A program made the translations under genes and the position numbers. From assembly GCA_041393965.1 (NCBI GenBank), contig JAWKJB010000002.1, positions 558,001 through 622,000 on the forward strand: a stretch of DNA of 64,000 bases, in the 5' to 3' direction. The number at the start of each line of letters is the position of its first letter. Positions within the stretch are counted from its first letter, which is position 1. The notes below the pieces were generated by a model that saw only the letters and a program-made list of their open reading frames with translations, was not told the origin of the DNA and did not search any database. This DNA is from Acidimicrobiia bacterium (lineage in GTDB: Bacteria; Actinomycetota; Acidimicrobiia; Spongiisociales; UBA5794). This document shows positions 1 to 9,397 of this stretch, piece by piece.

Positions 1-123
1 GCAGCGATCGAGCGCGGAGCGACGATGCTCGTTGTCGGGAGACCGATCGTCGGCGCCGCGGACCCTGTTGCTGCCGCTGAGGGGATCCTCGAGCGGATTG
101 CTGAGGGCCGCTCCGCCCAATGA
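1..123 (+). CDS. pyrF: Orotidine 5'-phosphate decarboxylase, C-terminal end only
   Basis: The window opens inside this gene; 40 codons and a TGA stop are visible. The tail contains VVGRPIVGAADPVAAAE, the phosphate-binding GRP signature and final helix of OMP decarboxylase, which makes UMP in the last step of pyrimidine synthesis. It lies 13 bases upstream of mihF, and pyrF-mihF-gmk-rpoZ-coaBC is a common actinobacterial order, which supports the call. The catalytic Lys/Asp residues lie outside the window, so activity cannot be judged. Confidence 0.85.
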   Translation, partial: AAIERGATMLVVGRPIVGAADPVAAAEGILERIAEGRSAQ

Positions 124-136
124 GTACGATGACGAC

Positions 137-460
137 ATGACCCGATCAAACAACCCACCCCACATGACCGATGACCAACGGGCGGCGGCCCTCGAACGGG
201 CAGCACTCGCGCGACGGACAAGAGCCGAGATCAAGGCACTCCTCAAGACGAGCAGCCTCACATTCCAGGATGTTCTCGACCGGGCAGAAGGTGACGATCT
301 CGTAGCGGGCACCCGGGTGAAAGCCATCGTGGGTTCGATGCCCGGCATGGGAAAGATCACCACCATCCGACTTCTGGAAGAGATCGGTATCGCCGAGAAC
401 CGCACCCTGCGCGGGTTGACACCGAGGCAGACGAAGGACCTCCTTGCCCGATTCTCCTGA
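137..460 (+). CDS. mihF: Actinobacterial integration host factor (mIHF)
   Basis: This is a small basic DNA-binding protein of about 107 residues. It has the mIHF pattern: an N-terminal helix with DDQRAAALERA, then a helix-two-turn-helix module with SMPGMGKITTIRLLEEIGI, and the ending LRGLTPRQTKDLL. In mycobacteria and Streptomyces mIHF bends DNA, organises the nucleoid and is essential; that role is taken from the family. The open frame extends upstream to position 32, but that part overlaps pyrF and looks non-coding, so I start at ATG 137. ATG 164 would also fit the family N-terminus. The 3' end overlaps gmk by 17 bases. Confidence 0.9.
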   Translation: MTRSNNPPHMTDDQRAAALERAALARRTRAEIKALLKTSSLTFQDVLDRAEGDDLVAGTRVKAIVGSMPGMGKITTIRLLEEIGIAENRTLRGLTPRQTKDLLARFS

Positions 461-1019
461 AGGTAGGCTCATCGTCATTTCCGGACCTTCCGGCGTTGGC
501 AAGACAAGCATCGTCGAAGCCGTGCTCGCCCGAACCAACGCACGATTCTCCGTTTCGGCGACGACTCGGGAGCCAAGACCAGGTGAGGTGCAAGGGGTCG
601 ACTACACCTTCTTGACACCGGCAGCATTCCGCGCGATGCGCGACCGAGGCGACATCCTCGAATGGGCGACCTACGGTGGCCACTTCTACGGTACACCCCG
701 CGCGGCGGTCCTTCCCATCATCGAAACCGGCACCGATGTCGTCCTCGACATCGAAAACGAAGGCGCCCGCCAGATCCGGGACGCCTACCCCGATGCACTC
801 ATGATCTTCATCCGGCCACCGACGCTCCATCACCTCGCCGAGCGCCTTGCACGGCGGGGAGACACCTCCCCATCAGACATCGACAAACGCCTCGCCGTCG
901 CCGATGAACAGATCGTCGAAGCCGGGGCGCTGTACGACCACATCGTCACCAATGACGATCTGGCGACGACCATCACCGAGGTGCTCGATATACTGAGGCA
1001 ACCGCGGCGCACCCCGTAG
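444..1019 (+). CDS. gmk: Guanylate kinase
   Basis: This kinase phosphorylates GMP to GDP with ATP in nucleotide salvage. The P-loop GPSGVGKTS lies at residues 14-22 and the GMP-binding segment TTREPRPGEVQGVDY follows around 40-55. Length is 191 residues, normal for the family. The start is a TTG at 444 preceded by GAAGGA at suitable spacing; it lies inside the end of mihF, so the two are probably translationally coupled. rpoZ follows 40 bases later. Confidence 0.95.
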   Translation: MPDSPEGRLIVISGPSGVGKTSIVEAVLARTNARFSVSATTREPRPGEVQGVDYTFLTPAAFRAMRDRGDILEWATYGGHFYGTPRAAVLPIIETGTDVVLDIENEGARQIRDAYPDALMIFIRPPTLHHLAERLARRGDTSPSDIDKRLAVADEQIVEAGALYDHIVTNDDLATTITEVLDILRQPRRTP

Positions 1020-1059
1020 ACTGCGATACGCGAGCGTTTGCTGCGAACAGGAGTTCAAC

Positions 1060-1293
1060 ATGATGCTAGAGCCACCCATTGGCGCGGTCGTCGAAAAGAC
1101 GCAGTCGCGCTTCGGGCTCGTGATCCTGTCAGCGCGCAGGGCGCGGCAAATCAACGCCTATTTCCACGAACTGGGAGCCGGTCAGTTCGGCTATGTCCCG
1201 CCACAGGTCCACTCGCTGTCCCGCAAGCCACTGTCGATAGCCCTCGAGGAGATCGTCGAGGACAAGGTCGTTGTGGCTCCAGCCGAGGAGTAG
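1060..1293 (+). CDS. rpoZ: RNA polymerase omega subunit
   Basis: A 77-residue protein that helps assemble the RNA polymerase core by chaperoning beta-prime. It has the short omega signature with ARRARQIN and the C-terminal KPLSIALEEI motif. An AGGAG stands 6 bases before ATG 1060. The C-terminus is short, as in actinobacteria. It sits between gmk and coaBC, the usual neighbours, and ends 3 bases before coaBC. Confidence 0.93.
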   Translation: MMLEPPIGAVVEKTQSRFGLVILSARRARQINAYFHELGAGQFGYVPPQVHSLSRKPLSIALEEIVEDKVVVAPAEE

Positions 1294-1296
1294 CTC

Positions 1297-2481
1297 ATGC
1301 TCGCCGGGCGACGCATCGTCCTCGGCGTCACCGGGGGTGTCGCTGCGTACAAGGCGGCCTACCTCGCCAGACGACTGGTCGAACAAGGTGCGTCGGTCCG
1401 CGCCGTCATGACACCCGCCGCCACCGAGTTCCTTGGTGCCGCGACCCTCTCGGCACTCACGGGCAACGAACCCGTCGTCGACCTGTTCGCCGACGCCGAC
1501 CCTTCACCCCACACGACCCTCGCCCAATGGGCAGATGCGGTTGTTGTTGCTCCGGCGACAGCGGCAACCATCGCGAAATTGGCGGTGGGTGAATCGTCGA
1601 ATGCACTTCTGGCGACACTGCTCGCCACGACCGCTCCGATCGTGATCGCCCCCGCGATGCATACGGAGATGTGGGAGCACGACGCGACTCAATCGAACCT
1701 CGCGACACTTCGCCGCCGCGGCTGTGTCATCGTTGAGCCCGAATCCGGGGACCTGACGGGAGGCGATGTCGGTATCGGACGACTCGCCGATCCGGAGGTC
1801 ATCGTCGCCGCGGTCGTGTCGGCACTGTCGCAGGGGCCCCTTGCAGGGGTGCGTGTGATCGTCACGGCAGGTGGGACCCGGGAGGCGATCGATCCGGTGC
1901 GATTCATCGGCAACCGATCGAGCGGCAAGATGGGCAACGCCATCGCGCGTGCCGCAGCCGCAAGAGGTGCGTCGGTGACGCTCGTGACCGCGGCAGAGGA
2001 CCCCGGGATCAGCGGTGTTGTGGCCGTCACCGTCGAGTCAGCCGACGAAATGGCTGACGCTGTGTGGTCACGCCTCGGAGCCTGCGACATTGCGGTGATG
2101 TCGGCGGCTGTTGCAGATTTCAAGCCGAAACAACGCGGAGCTGTCAAGTGGAAGCGTGCCGATGGCGTACCGACCATCGAACTCGTCCCGACACCCGATG
2201 TGCTCAAGGGAGTTCACGAGTCCGACACCCGGCCCTTCCTTGTTGGGTTCGCAGCCGAGACCGGAAGCCTCGAAGACGCTGCAGCGAAGGCCAAGCGGAA
2301 GGGCGTTGATCTCCTTGTCGCAAACGATGTGTCGGCAGAGGGCTCCGGATTCGGGACCGATACGAACCAGGTGACCATCTTTCGCGCCGATGGTTCGTCA
2401 CGAGAGCTCCCGCTCCTCGACAAGGACGCGGTGGCCGACGCACTGTGGGACGAAGTGCAGACACAGTGGGGCGGAGCCTGA
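1297..2481 (+). CDS. coaBC: Bifunctional phosphopantothenoylcysteine decarboxylase / synthetase
   Basis: This fused enzyme carries out two steps of coenzyme A synthesis: CTP-dependent joining of cysteine to 4'-phosphopantothenate (CoaB) and FMN-dependent decarboxylation (CoaC). The N-terminal flavoprotein half (about 1-175) begins GVTGGVAAYKAAYL. The CoaB half starts near GVRVIVTAGGTREAIDPVR and contains NRSSGKMG. The CoaC active-site motif reads PAMHTEMW, with His where enterobacterial enzymes have Asn; I recall the same His form in mycobacterial CoaBC, so it is probably lineage-typical. Length is 394 residues. Its 3' end overlaps the open frame of priA. Confidence 0.93.
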   Translation: MLAGRRIVLGVTGGVAAYKAAYLARRLVEQGASVRAVMTPAATEFLGAATLSALTGNEPVVDLFADADPSPHTTLAQWADAVVVAPATAATIAKLAVGESSNALLATLLATTAPIVIAPAMHTEMWEHDATQSNLATLRRRGCVIVEPESGDLTGGDVGIGRLADPEVIVAAVVSALSQGPLAGVRVIVTAGGTREAIDPVRFIGNRSSGKMGNAIARAAAARGASVTLVTAAEDPGISGVVAVTVESADEMADAVWSRLGACDIAVMSAAVADFKPKQRGAVKWKRADGVPTIELVPTPDVLKGVHESDTRPFLVGFAAETGSLEDAAAKAKRKGVDLLVANDVSAEGSGFGTDTNQVTIFRADGSSRELPLLDKDAVADALWDEVQTQWGGA

Positions 2482-4226
2482 TCTCGGCGCCAGACGAGGC
2501 GGAAGTCGCGTGTCAGGTGGTCCCGGAGATCCCGTCGTTCTCCGTCGACGATGGGTTCACCTATTCGGTGCCGCGGGGGATGTCAGTTTCGGTCGGTTCA
2601 CGCGTGCGGGTGCGGGTTTCGGGTCGTCGTCTGACGGGATATGTCACCGCGGTCCTTCCAAGGCCCACCAACCGACGATTGCTTCCCGTCGACAAGGTGT
2701 CCGGGAATGCCTCCGTCTTCGATGAGGGCCTTCTCGCGGTCTGTCGCTGGGCGGCCGTCCACTATGTGGCCCCGCTCGCGACCGTCCTTGCGCGCACAAG
2801 CCCGCCGAATGTGCCCCGGCGCTCAAGCCAGCCGGAAAGGGGGCCGACCCCGGGACCCACCGGGCGGCTGCCGTATCGTGTCAGTCGCGCCCCCCATGTC
2901 GAGGCGGTGGAGGCTTCGCTTGGAGAGCTTGGCGAGGGGCGAAGCCGGATCGTCATCGTCCCGTCATCGGAGGAAGCGATCGTGCTGGCCGAGCAACTCC
3001 GGGGCAAGTTCCCGAACGGTGTCGAGGTGGCGACCTCGGCGATGTCGGATGCAACCGTGACACGGGCGTGGGGCGCAGCAGCACACGACCCGGACACGAT
3101 CCTCGTTGGTACCCGTGAGGTCGCGTTGTGGCGGGCAGCTGGTGGCGGGGCATGGGTGATCGTCGAGGACGGGAGGCGGGTGATGAAGTCTCCGTCGACG
3201 CCGACGATGCACGCGAGGGATCTGGTCATGGCTCGGCGGCGACATGTTCGGACACCGGTCGCGATGATCGGGCCCGTTCCGACACTCGAGGCACTCGCGT
3301 ACGGAGTCGAGATCGTGGCGGATCCCGGTCGGTCGTGGGGGCCCGTCGAAGTGTTCGACCGTACCCGAGAACCGCCGAGCCCCCACTTCGTGACCGAACA
3401 CGCCAGGCGGGCGATCCTTGCGGTTCTTCGGAGCGGACGGAGGGTGTTCGTGCTCGTTGGCGTCAGGGGGTATGCCCCAGCCTTCCGATGCGTGGCCTGC
3501 GGATCGCTCCGACGGTGCTCGGCATGTGGGACCGCAGCCGCCGACAAGGGCGCATGTCGGCGCTGTGGGAACGAGCTCGGCAGGTGTGCTGGCTGTCGAG
3601 GCATCCGGTTCGCCCCTCTCGGGGCGGGTATCGGTGCGATCGTCGACGAGATCGCGGGATTCGCAGGGCATGCCGCCGTTGGGACGGCTGAGGATCCTGC
3701 GGCGATCCTCGTCGGGACCGAACGCGACCTCATCGGTCTGGCATCGGTCGGTCTCGGTCTCGTCGTTGATGCCGACGGTATGGTCGGGGCACCTCATTTC
3801 CGAGCCGCAGAGGACACGCTTCGCCTCATTGCACGACTTGCCAATCGGGTGGGTGGTCGTCACGACGCCAGAACCATCGTCCAGACCTCGGATCCCGATC
3901 ATCTCGTCTTGAGCTCGTTGCGCGAGGGGCGATTCTCGGCGTTCGTGCGCGCCGAGCAGGCCGCCCGCCGAGCCGCCAGATTTCCGCCGTACGGTGAACT
4001 GATTGCGATTGAGGTTGCGAACTCGCCGGAGGCCGATCAGCGTATCAGAGCAGCGTGCGAGCCGACGGCGACGGTCCGCGGGCCGGCGCACATGCGGGAT
4101 CGCGAACGCTGGTTGGTTCACGGCAATGACCTCGCCGAGGCGCGCCTTGCATTGCGCGGTGCCGTCGACGCGCTCCGCGCAAGTGGGGCGAGGGTTCGGA
4201 TCGACGCCGATCCCATCGACCTGTGA
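2466..4226 (+). CDS. priA: PriA-like primosome protein lacking helicase motifs
   Basis: About 586 residues with PriA architecture: an N-terminal DNA-binding domain (SVDDGFTYSVP, then GSRVRVRVSGRR), a helicase-like body, and a paired zinc cluster of eight cysteines (CVACGSLRRCSACG ... CRRCG ... CAGC). There is no Walker A GxGKT, and the DEEH box is VIVEDGRR, so ATPase activity is probably lost. Actinobacterial PriA proteins are known to be degenerate in this way. The start is uncertain: GTG 2466 is used here; GTG 2517 and a CTG at 2478 that overlaps the coaBC stop are alternatives. Confidence 0.85.
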   Translation: MGRSLISAPDEAEVACQVVPEIPSFSVDDGFTYSVPRGMSVSVGSRVRVRVSGRRLTGYVTAVLPRPTNRRLLPVDKVSGNASVFDEGLLAVCRWAAVHYVAPLATVLARTSPPNVPRRSSQPERGPTPGPTGRLPYRVSRAPHVEAVEASLGELGEGRSRIVIVPSSEEAIVLAEQLRGKFPNGVEVATSAMSDATVTRAWGAAAHDPDTILVGTREVALWRAAGGGAWVIVEDGRRVMKSPSTPTMHARDLVMARRRHVRTPVAMIGPVPTLEALAYGVEIVADPGRSWGPVEVFDRTREPPSPHFVTEHARRAILAVLRSGRRVFVLVGVRGYAPAFRCVACGSLRRCSACGTAAADKGACRRCGNELGRCAGCRGIRFAPLGAGIGAIVDEIAGFAGHAAVGTAEDPAAILVGTERDLIGLASVGLGLVVDADGMVGAPHFRAAEDTLRLIARLANRVGGRHDARTIVQTSDPDHLVLSSLREGRFSAFVRAEQAARRAARFPPYGELIAIEVANSPEADQRIRAACEPTATVRGPAHMRDRERWLVHGNDLAEARLALRGAVDALRASGARVRIDADPIDL

Positions 4227-4273
4227 ACCACGATCGGCGTGCAAGAGGGCTGCCCTGTTCGTTGCAACATCGG

Positions 4274-4279
4274 TACCCT
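4274..4279 (+). promoter_or_regulatory. -10 element TACCCT for leaderless def mRNA
   Basis: TACCCT matches the actinobacterial TANNNT -10 consensus and ends 7 bases before ATG 4287, with no Shine-Dalgarno between them. Transcription would begin at or next to the start codon. No clear -35 is seen. Confidence 0.4.
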
Positions 4280-4286
4280 GCCCGCC

Positions 4287-4790
4287 ATGGCGATCTACCC
4301 GATACGCACCTTTCCCGACCCGGTTCTCGCGATGCAGGCGTCCGATGTCGGGGTCTTCGATGATGCGCTCGCGAAGCTGGTGGATGACATGTTCGCCACG
4401 ATGTACGACGCCCCCGGTGTTGGGCTCGCCGCTCCACAGATCGGCATCTCGAAACGGATCTTCGTCGCCGATGTCGGGGAGAGCCCGTTCGTTATGGTGA
4501 ATCCCGAGATCGTCGAGCTTCGCGGCACATGGAAATACGAGGAGGGTTGCCTGTCGGTGCCCGGCCGCTACTGGCTGATCAAGCGAGCCGACTATGCGAG
4601 AGCTGTTGGCATGGACCTCGACGGAAGCCCTGTGAGCTTCGAGGGTGAGGAACTCATGGGTCGCGTCCTTCAGCACGAGATCGACCACCTGAACGGAACG
4701 CTCCTTCTCTCCCATCTGGATCGGCGCACCCGCAACGAGGTCCTTGCGGAACTGAGGTCCGGTCATTCCAGCACGCGAGAGCCTCTCTGA
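4287..4790 (+). CDS. def: Peptide deformylase
   Basis: This metalloenzyme removes the formyl group from the N-terminal Met of new proteins. All three family motifs are present: GVGLAAPQIG (44-53), EEGCLSVPG with metal ligand Cys88, and HEIDHLNG with His130, Glu131 and His134. The 167-residue length is normal. The frame is open 16 codons further upstream, but family alignment and a TACCCT box support ATG 4287. It overlaps fmt by one base; def-fmt together complete formylation and deformylation. Confidence 0.95.
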   Translation: MAIYPIRTFPDPVLAMQASDVGVFDDALAKLVDDMFATMYDAPGVGLAAPQIGISKRIFVADVGESPFVMVNPEIVELRGTWKYEEGCLSVPGRYWLIKRADYARAVGMDLDGSPVSFEGEELMGRVLQHEIDHLNGTLLLSHLDRRTRNEVLAELRSGHSSTREPL

Positions 4791-5707
4791 TGGGGGCGAT
4801 CTTCCTCGGGACACCGGCCGCGGCTGTTCCGAGCCTGTGCGCCCTTGCCCAGGTTGCCGACATCGAGCTGGTCGTGACCCAGCCGGACAAGCCCGGGAAG
4901 CGTTCGAGGATGGGGATCCCACCACCGGTGAAGACCGCCGCGCACCAGTTCGGCTTTCCCGTCGCGCAACCCGCCACGAGTGCCGAGCTCGACGCCGTGA
5001 TTACCCGAAGCATGGCGACCTTCGGCCTCGTGGTGGCCTACGGCAGGATCCTCACCGAGGGAGTGCTTTCCCGCCTGCCAATGGGTTTCCTCAATGTCCA
5101 CTTCTCACTGCTTCCTCGATGGCGCGGGGCCGCGCCGGTCGAGCGCGCGATTGCTGCTGGGGACGAAACGACCGGGGTCACCCTGATGCGTATCGATGAA
5201 GGTCTCGACACGGGCCCGGTCCTCGCGGAGCGAGCCACCGACATCGCTCCGGACGAAACCGGCGGAACGCTCACGGCTCGGCTCGCTTATCTCGGAGCAA
5301 GGCTCGTCGATGACGCCGTTCCGGACTACTTGCGGGGTCGACGGCTTCCCGTTCCCCAAATCGACACGGGAACAACCCACGCGGCGCGGCTCTCACGGGA
5401 TGAGGCAAGGCTTGTGAGCTCGACGGGCGTCGTTGAGGCGGAACGGTCGATCCGTGCCTTCAATCCCCGGCCGGGTGCATGGATCGTCACTGATGCCGGA
5501 GAGATCAAGATCCATCGAGCATCGATCACCGACCGTCCGGCCCACCTCCCGGGATCGATTCGGATGGTCGACGCTGCACCGGTTCTTGCTCTTGCCGACG
5601 GTGGGCTCCGACTCGTGAGGGTGCAACCACAAGGGAAGGAATCGATGGATGGTGCCGACTGGATGCACGGTCGGCGTGTCGACCAGCTCACGGTCATCGA
5701 TCGCTGA
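4790..5707 (+). CDS. fmt: Methionyl-tRNA formyltransferase
   Basis: This enzyme transfers a formyl group from 10-formyl-THF to Met-tRNA(fMet). The folate-site motif is SLLPRWRGAAP within NVHFSLLP, with the conserved Asp in EGLDTGP. A C-terminal tRNA-binding domain follows (residues about 205-305). At 305 residues the length is normal. The ATG overlaps the def stop by one base. It converges with the PPK2 gene, leaving only 7 bases and no obvious terminator. Confidence 0.95.
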   Translation: MGAIFLGTPAAAVPSLCALAQVADIELVVTQPDKPGKRSRMGIPPPVKTAAHQFGFPVAQPATSAELDAVITRSMATFGLVVAYGRILTEGVLSRLPMGFLNVHFSLLPRWRGAAPVERAIAAGDETTGVTLMRIDEGLDTGPVLAERATDIAPDETGGTLTARLAYLGARLVDDAVPDYLRGRRLPVPQIDTGTTHAARLSRDEARLVSSTGVVEAERSIRAFNPRPGAWIVTDAGEIKIHRASITDRPAHLPGSIRMVDAAPVLALADGGLRLVRVQPQGKESMDGADWMHGRRVDQLTVIDR

Positions 5708-5714
5708 GGGCGTG

Positions 5715-6521
5715 CTATTCGATCCTGAAACCCGTGAGATCGTGCTCAGCCTCAGGGTACGAGAGGTTGAGCGAGCGAAGGGCTTCGATCAGGACGCTCG
5801 CCACAACGAGGTTGCGATACCACTTCCGATCGGCGGGCACGACGAACCAGGGCGCGGTCTCCGTTGAGGTCTCGTCGAGCACGGCCTGGTAGGCGTCGAT
5901 GTAGTCGTCCCAGCGATCCCTCGCCACGAGATCGGCCGGATTGAACTTGTAGTTCTTCGTGGGGTCTTCCAGGCGCGCATTGAGCCGGTCTCGCTGTTCA
6001 TCCTTGGAGATGTGCAGCATGATCTTGACGATGGTCGTCCCTTCATCGGTCAAGAGGCGCTCGAAATCCCGGATGTGCCCGTAGCGTCTCGACCATCGAT
6101 CGGCGGGTACCAGGTTGTTGACCCGTACCACCAGTACATCTTCATAGTGACTTCGGTTGAACACCGCGATGCGGCCCCGTGCCGGTACATGCCGGTGGAT
6201 ACGCCACAAGTAGTCGTGGCCCAGTTCCTCTTCGGTTGGAACTCCGAAACCGGTCACATCGACGCCCTGCGGATTCACCCCGGAAAACACCTTGCGGATC
6301 GTGCCGTCCTTGCCACCGGTGTCCATCGCCTGGAGGACCACGAGGAGCGCTTGGGAGCCATCGGCCCACAGCACCCGCTGCAACTCGGCGAGCTCGTCGC
6401 GAAGGCTCGCGAGGAGGGCGCGTGAACGCTTTTTGGTCATGTCGGGGAATGCGCTGGTGTCGCGAGTGTCCACGGCTCGGAGGTCGCAGCGGTCATTGGG
6501 TCGTACTCGATACCTCTCCAA
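5715..6521 (-). CDS. Polyphosphate kinase 2 family (polyphosphate:nucleotide phosphotransferase)
   Basis: PPK2 enzymes move phosphate between polyphosphate and nucleotides. Family motifs are MDTGGKDGT (Walker A region), GVNPQGVDVTGF, FNRSHYEDVLVVRV and ADRKWYRNLVV. The length of 268 residues fits the short single-domain PPK2 class. Whether AMP, ADP or GDP is the acceptor cannot be read from the sequence. The open frame runs upstream into the rpe coding region, so I use the TTG at 6521, which has GGAGG at ideal spacing and gives the family N-terminus (ERYRVRPNDR). It is divergent from rpe, sharing a region of about 50 bases. Confidence 0.9.
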   Translation of the reverse strand: MERYRVRPNDRCDLRAVDTRDTSAFPDMTKKRSRALLASLRDELAELQRVLWADGSQALLVVLQAMDTGGKDGTIRKVFSGVNPQGVDVTGFGVPTEEELGHDYLWRIHRHVPARGRIAVFNRSHYEDVLVVRVNNLVPADRWSRRYGHIRDFERLLTDEGTTIVKIMLHISKDEQRDRLNARLEDPTKNYKFNPADLVARDRWDDYIDAYQAVLDETSTETAPWFVVPADRKWYRNLVVASVLIEALRSLNLSYPEAEHDLTGFRIE

Positions 6522-6573
6522 CGCCGCCTCCGATGCCCCGATGCGTCCGGATGTTCCCTTACACTCGCACGCG

Positions 6574-7241
6574 ATGAGAAACCCCGTGCGGATGGCTCCG
6601 TCCATTCTGGCAGCCGATTTTGCCAACCTCGCCTCCGAGGTTGCACGGGTGGAGCCGTTTGCCGATCTGCTCCATGTCGATGTGATGGATGGACACTTCG
6701 TACCGAACATCTCGCTCGGCCCTCCGGTCGTGTCGTCGCTGCGAGCCGCGACCACGCTCCACCTCGACTGCCACCTCATGATCACGGATCCGTTGACCTA
6801 CCTTCCTGCCATGCATGAGGCGGGGGCGGACGGCGTCACGGTCCACATCGAGGCCGTCCCGAACCCAAACGAGGCAGCGCGGGTCGCTGCCGACCTTGAT
6901 GTCGAGTTCGGCCTCGTGTTGAATCCTCCGACCCCGGTCGAATCCGTCGAACCGTTCCTCGAGCTGTGCTCGATGGTGGTGGTGATGAGCGTGCATCCGG
7001 GCTTCGGCGGCCAGGCATTCATCGAGGCCGTCGTGCCCAAGATTGTCCGGTTGCGAGAAATCATTGATGCTGCGGCGCTTTCTGTCGATATACAGGTCGA
7101 TGGTGGAATCGACCAACGCACGGCGGCCCTCGCCTCCAAGGCAGGCGCCGATGTGTTCGTCGCCGGAACATCCGTGTTCGGGGCGTCGGACCCCGCAGCG
7201 GCGATCGATTCCATCCGAGTAGCCGCACAGAGTGAGATGAG

Positions 7242-7245
<4 letters not shown>
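6574..7245 (+). CDS. rpe: Ribulose-phosphate 3-epimerase
   Basis: It interconverts ribulose 5-phosphate and xylulose 5-phosphate in the pentose phosphate pathway. Signatures are APSILAADF, HVDVMDGHFVPN with the metal-binding His and Asp, HPGFGGQAF, and IQVDGGI near the C-terminus. Start ATG 6574 is preceded by TACACT at 6560-6565 with 8 bases between, so the mRNA may be leaderless; ATG 6592 also fits. It overlaps the following regulator gene by ATGA. Confidence 0.93.
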
Positions 7246-8168
<923 letters not shown>

Positions 8169-8221
8169 TGGTCTGTCGCGGTCGGGTGGGGCCGCGATCC
8201 GGCTACGCTGTGTTGCACATA

Positions 8222-8336
8222 CCTCTTTCGGGGCAGGGTGCAATTCCCGACCGGCGGTAACAGCCCGCGAACCCCCCTGGGGCCGATCCGGTGAGAGTCC
8301 GGGGCCGACGGTGACAGTCCGGATGGAAGAAAGGGG
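8222..8336 (+). promoter_or_regulatory. FMN riboswitch (RFN element)
   Basis: The conserved RFN blocks are present in order: CGGGGCAGGGTG, AATTCCCGACCGGCGGTAA, CAGCCCGCGA, CCGGTGAGAGTCCGG and ACAGTCCGGATGGAAGAA. P1 can form between CCTCTTTC (8222-8229) and GAAAGGGG (8329-8336). The 3' arm of P1 contains the Shine-Dalgarno of ribD (AAGGGGA, 8331-8337). FMN binding should therefore hide the ribosome-binding site and shut off riboflavin synthesis at translation. No terminator hairpin with a T-run follows, which agrees with translational control. Confidence 0.93.
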
Positions 8337-8341
8337 ACGCT

Positions 8342-9397
8342 TTGCGTCGCGCCGTCGACATACCCGATGGACTCGGCGTGGAGGAGCTGATGCGTGCAGC
8401 GATCCACGAAGCTCGATCGACCTACCCGCATCCGAATCCACGGGTCGGAGCCATCATCGTGACACCCGACCACCGGGTGCTGTCGGTGGGGGTCCACGAG
8501 GGGCCGGGAACACCTCACGCCGAAGCGGACGCGCTGGACCATTTGCCCGAGATCGGCCTCGCTCGAGGCGCGACGGTCATCGTCTCCCTTGAACCGTGCA
8601 GCCACCACGGTCGCACCCCGCCATGCGCGGACGCCCTGATCGATGCGGGCGTTGCCCGGGTGGTGGTGGGAGCCACCGATCCCGACCCGAGGGTTGCCGG
8701 AACGGGGCTTGCGCGTCTCGAGGGGGCCGGGATCGAGGTCGTGTCGGGTGTGGTCGCTGAGGAGGTCGTCGCTGCCGACCCCGGCTACTTCCATCACCGC
8801 AGAACGGGCCTTCCGTTCGTCACGCTCAAGGTGGCAACCACCCTCGACGGACAGGTCGCAGCTGTCGACGGGACCTCCCGCTGGATCACCGGAAAGGAAG
8901 CGCGTGAAGATGTGCACCGTCTGCGGGCGGAGCACGACGCGATCATCACCGGCATGGGGACGGTCATCGCGGACGACCCTGCCCTCACGGTGCGGCTCGA
9001 GGGCTACAAGGGACCCCAGCCCGTGCCGGTTGTCCTTGCCGGGAGGCGACCCCTCCCGAGCGGTGCCGCCATCGGCGACCGTGATCCCCTCGTGTTCCGG
9101 GCCGGTAGCGATGGCCGCGTCGACATCGGAGCGATGCTCGAGGAGCTCGGAGCACGGGGCATCGTGTCGGCCATGGTGGAGGCGGGCCCGACCCTTGCAC
9201 ACTCGTTTCTCGCGGCCGGTGCTGTCGACCGGATCGTCTGGTATCTCGGAGGAAGACTCGCCGGTGGAGTCGGGCTCCCCGCATTCGATGCCCGCTTCGA
9301 GACGATCGGCGATGCCATCGACATCAGCATCCAATCGGTGGAGAGGGTTGGCGGCGATGTACGGATCATTGCCGACCCGAGACCCGGGGGCCGCTGA
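8342..9397 (+). CDS. ribD: Bifunctional riboflavin deaminase/reductase
   Basis: RibD deaminates and then reduces the pyrimidine made by GTP cyclohydrolase II. The N-terminal deaminase has the zinc motifs HAEADAL and PCSHHGRTPPC. The C-terminal reductase domain starts near LPFVTLKVATTLDG and contains GMGTVIADDP. Length is 351 residues. The start used is TTG 8342, 5 bases after GGGG in the riboswitch P1 stem. ATG 8390 has its own GGAGG and is an alternative that would escape direct sequestration. It overlaps ribE by one base. Confidence 0.93.
   Translation: MRRAVDIPDGLGVEELMRAAIHEARSTYPHPNPRVGAIIVTPDHRVLSVGVHEGPGTPHAEADALDHLPEIGLARGATVIVSLEPCSHHGRTPPCADALIDAGVARVVVGATDPDPRVAGTGLARLEGAGIEVVSGVVAEEVVAADPGYFHHRRTGLPFVTLKVATTLDGQVAAVDGTSRWITGKEAREDVHRLRAEHDAIITGMGTVIADDPALTVRLEGYKGPQPVPVVLAGRRPLPSGAAIGDRDPLVFRAGSDGRVDIGAMLEELGARGIVSAMVEAGPTLAHSFLAAGAVDRIVWYLGGRLAGGVGLPAFDARFETIGDAIDISIQSVERVGGDVRIIADPRPGGR

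Noticed and set aside
32..136. N-terminal extension of mihF to position 32
   Set aside because: It overlaps the end of pyrF in another frame and does not resemble mIHF N-termini.
2964..4925. 653-codon open frame on the minus strand opposite priA, def and fmt
   Set aside because: It lies antisense to three well-supported genes, has no family motifs, and its Arg/Pro/His-rich composition is typical of a shadow frame in GC-rich DNA.
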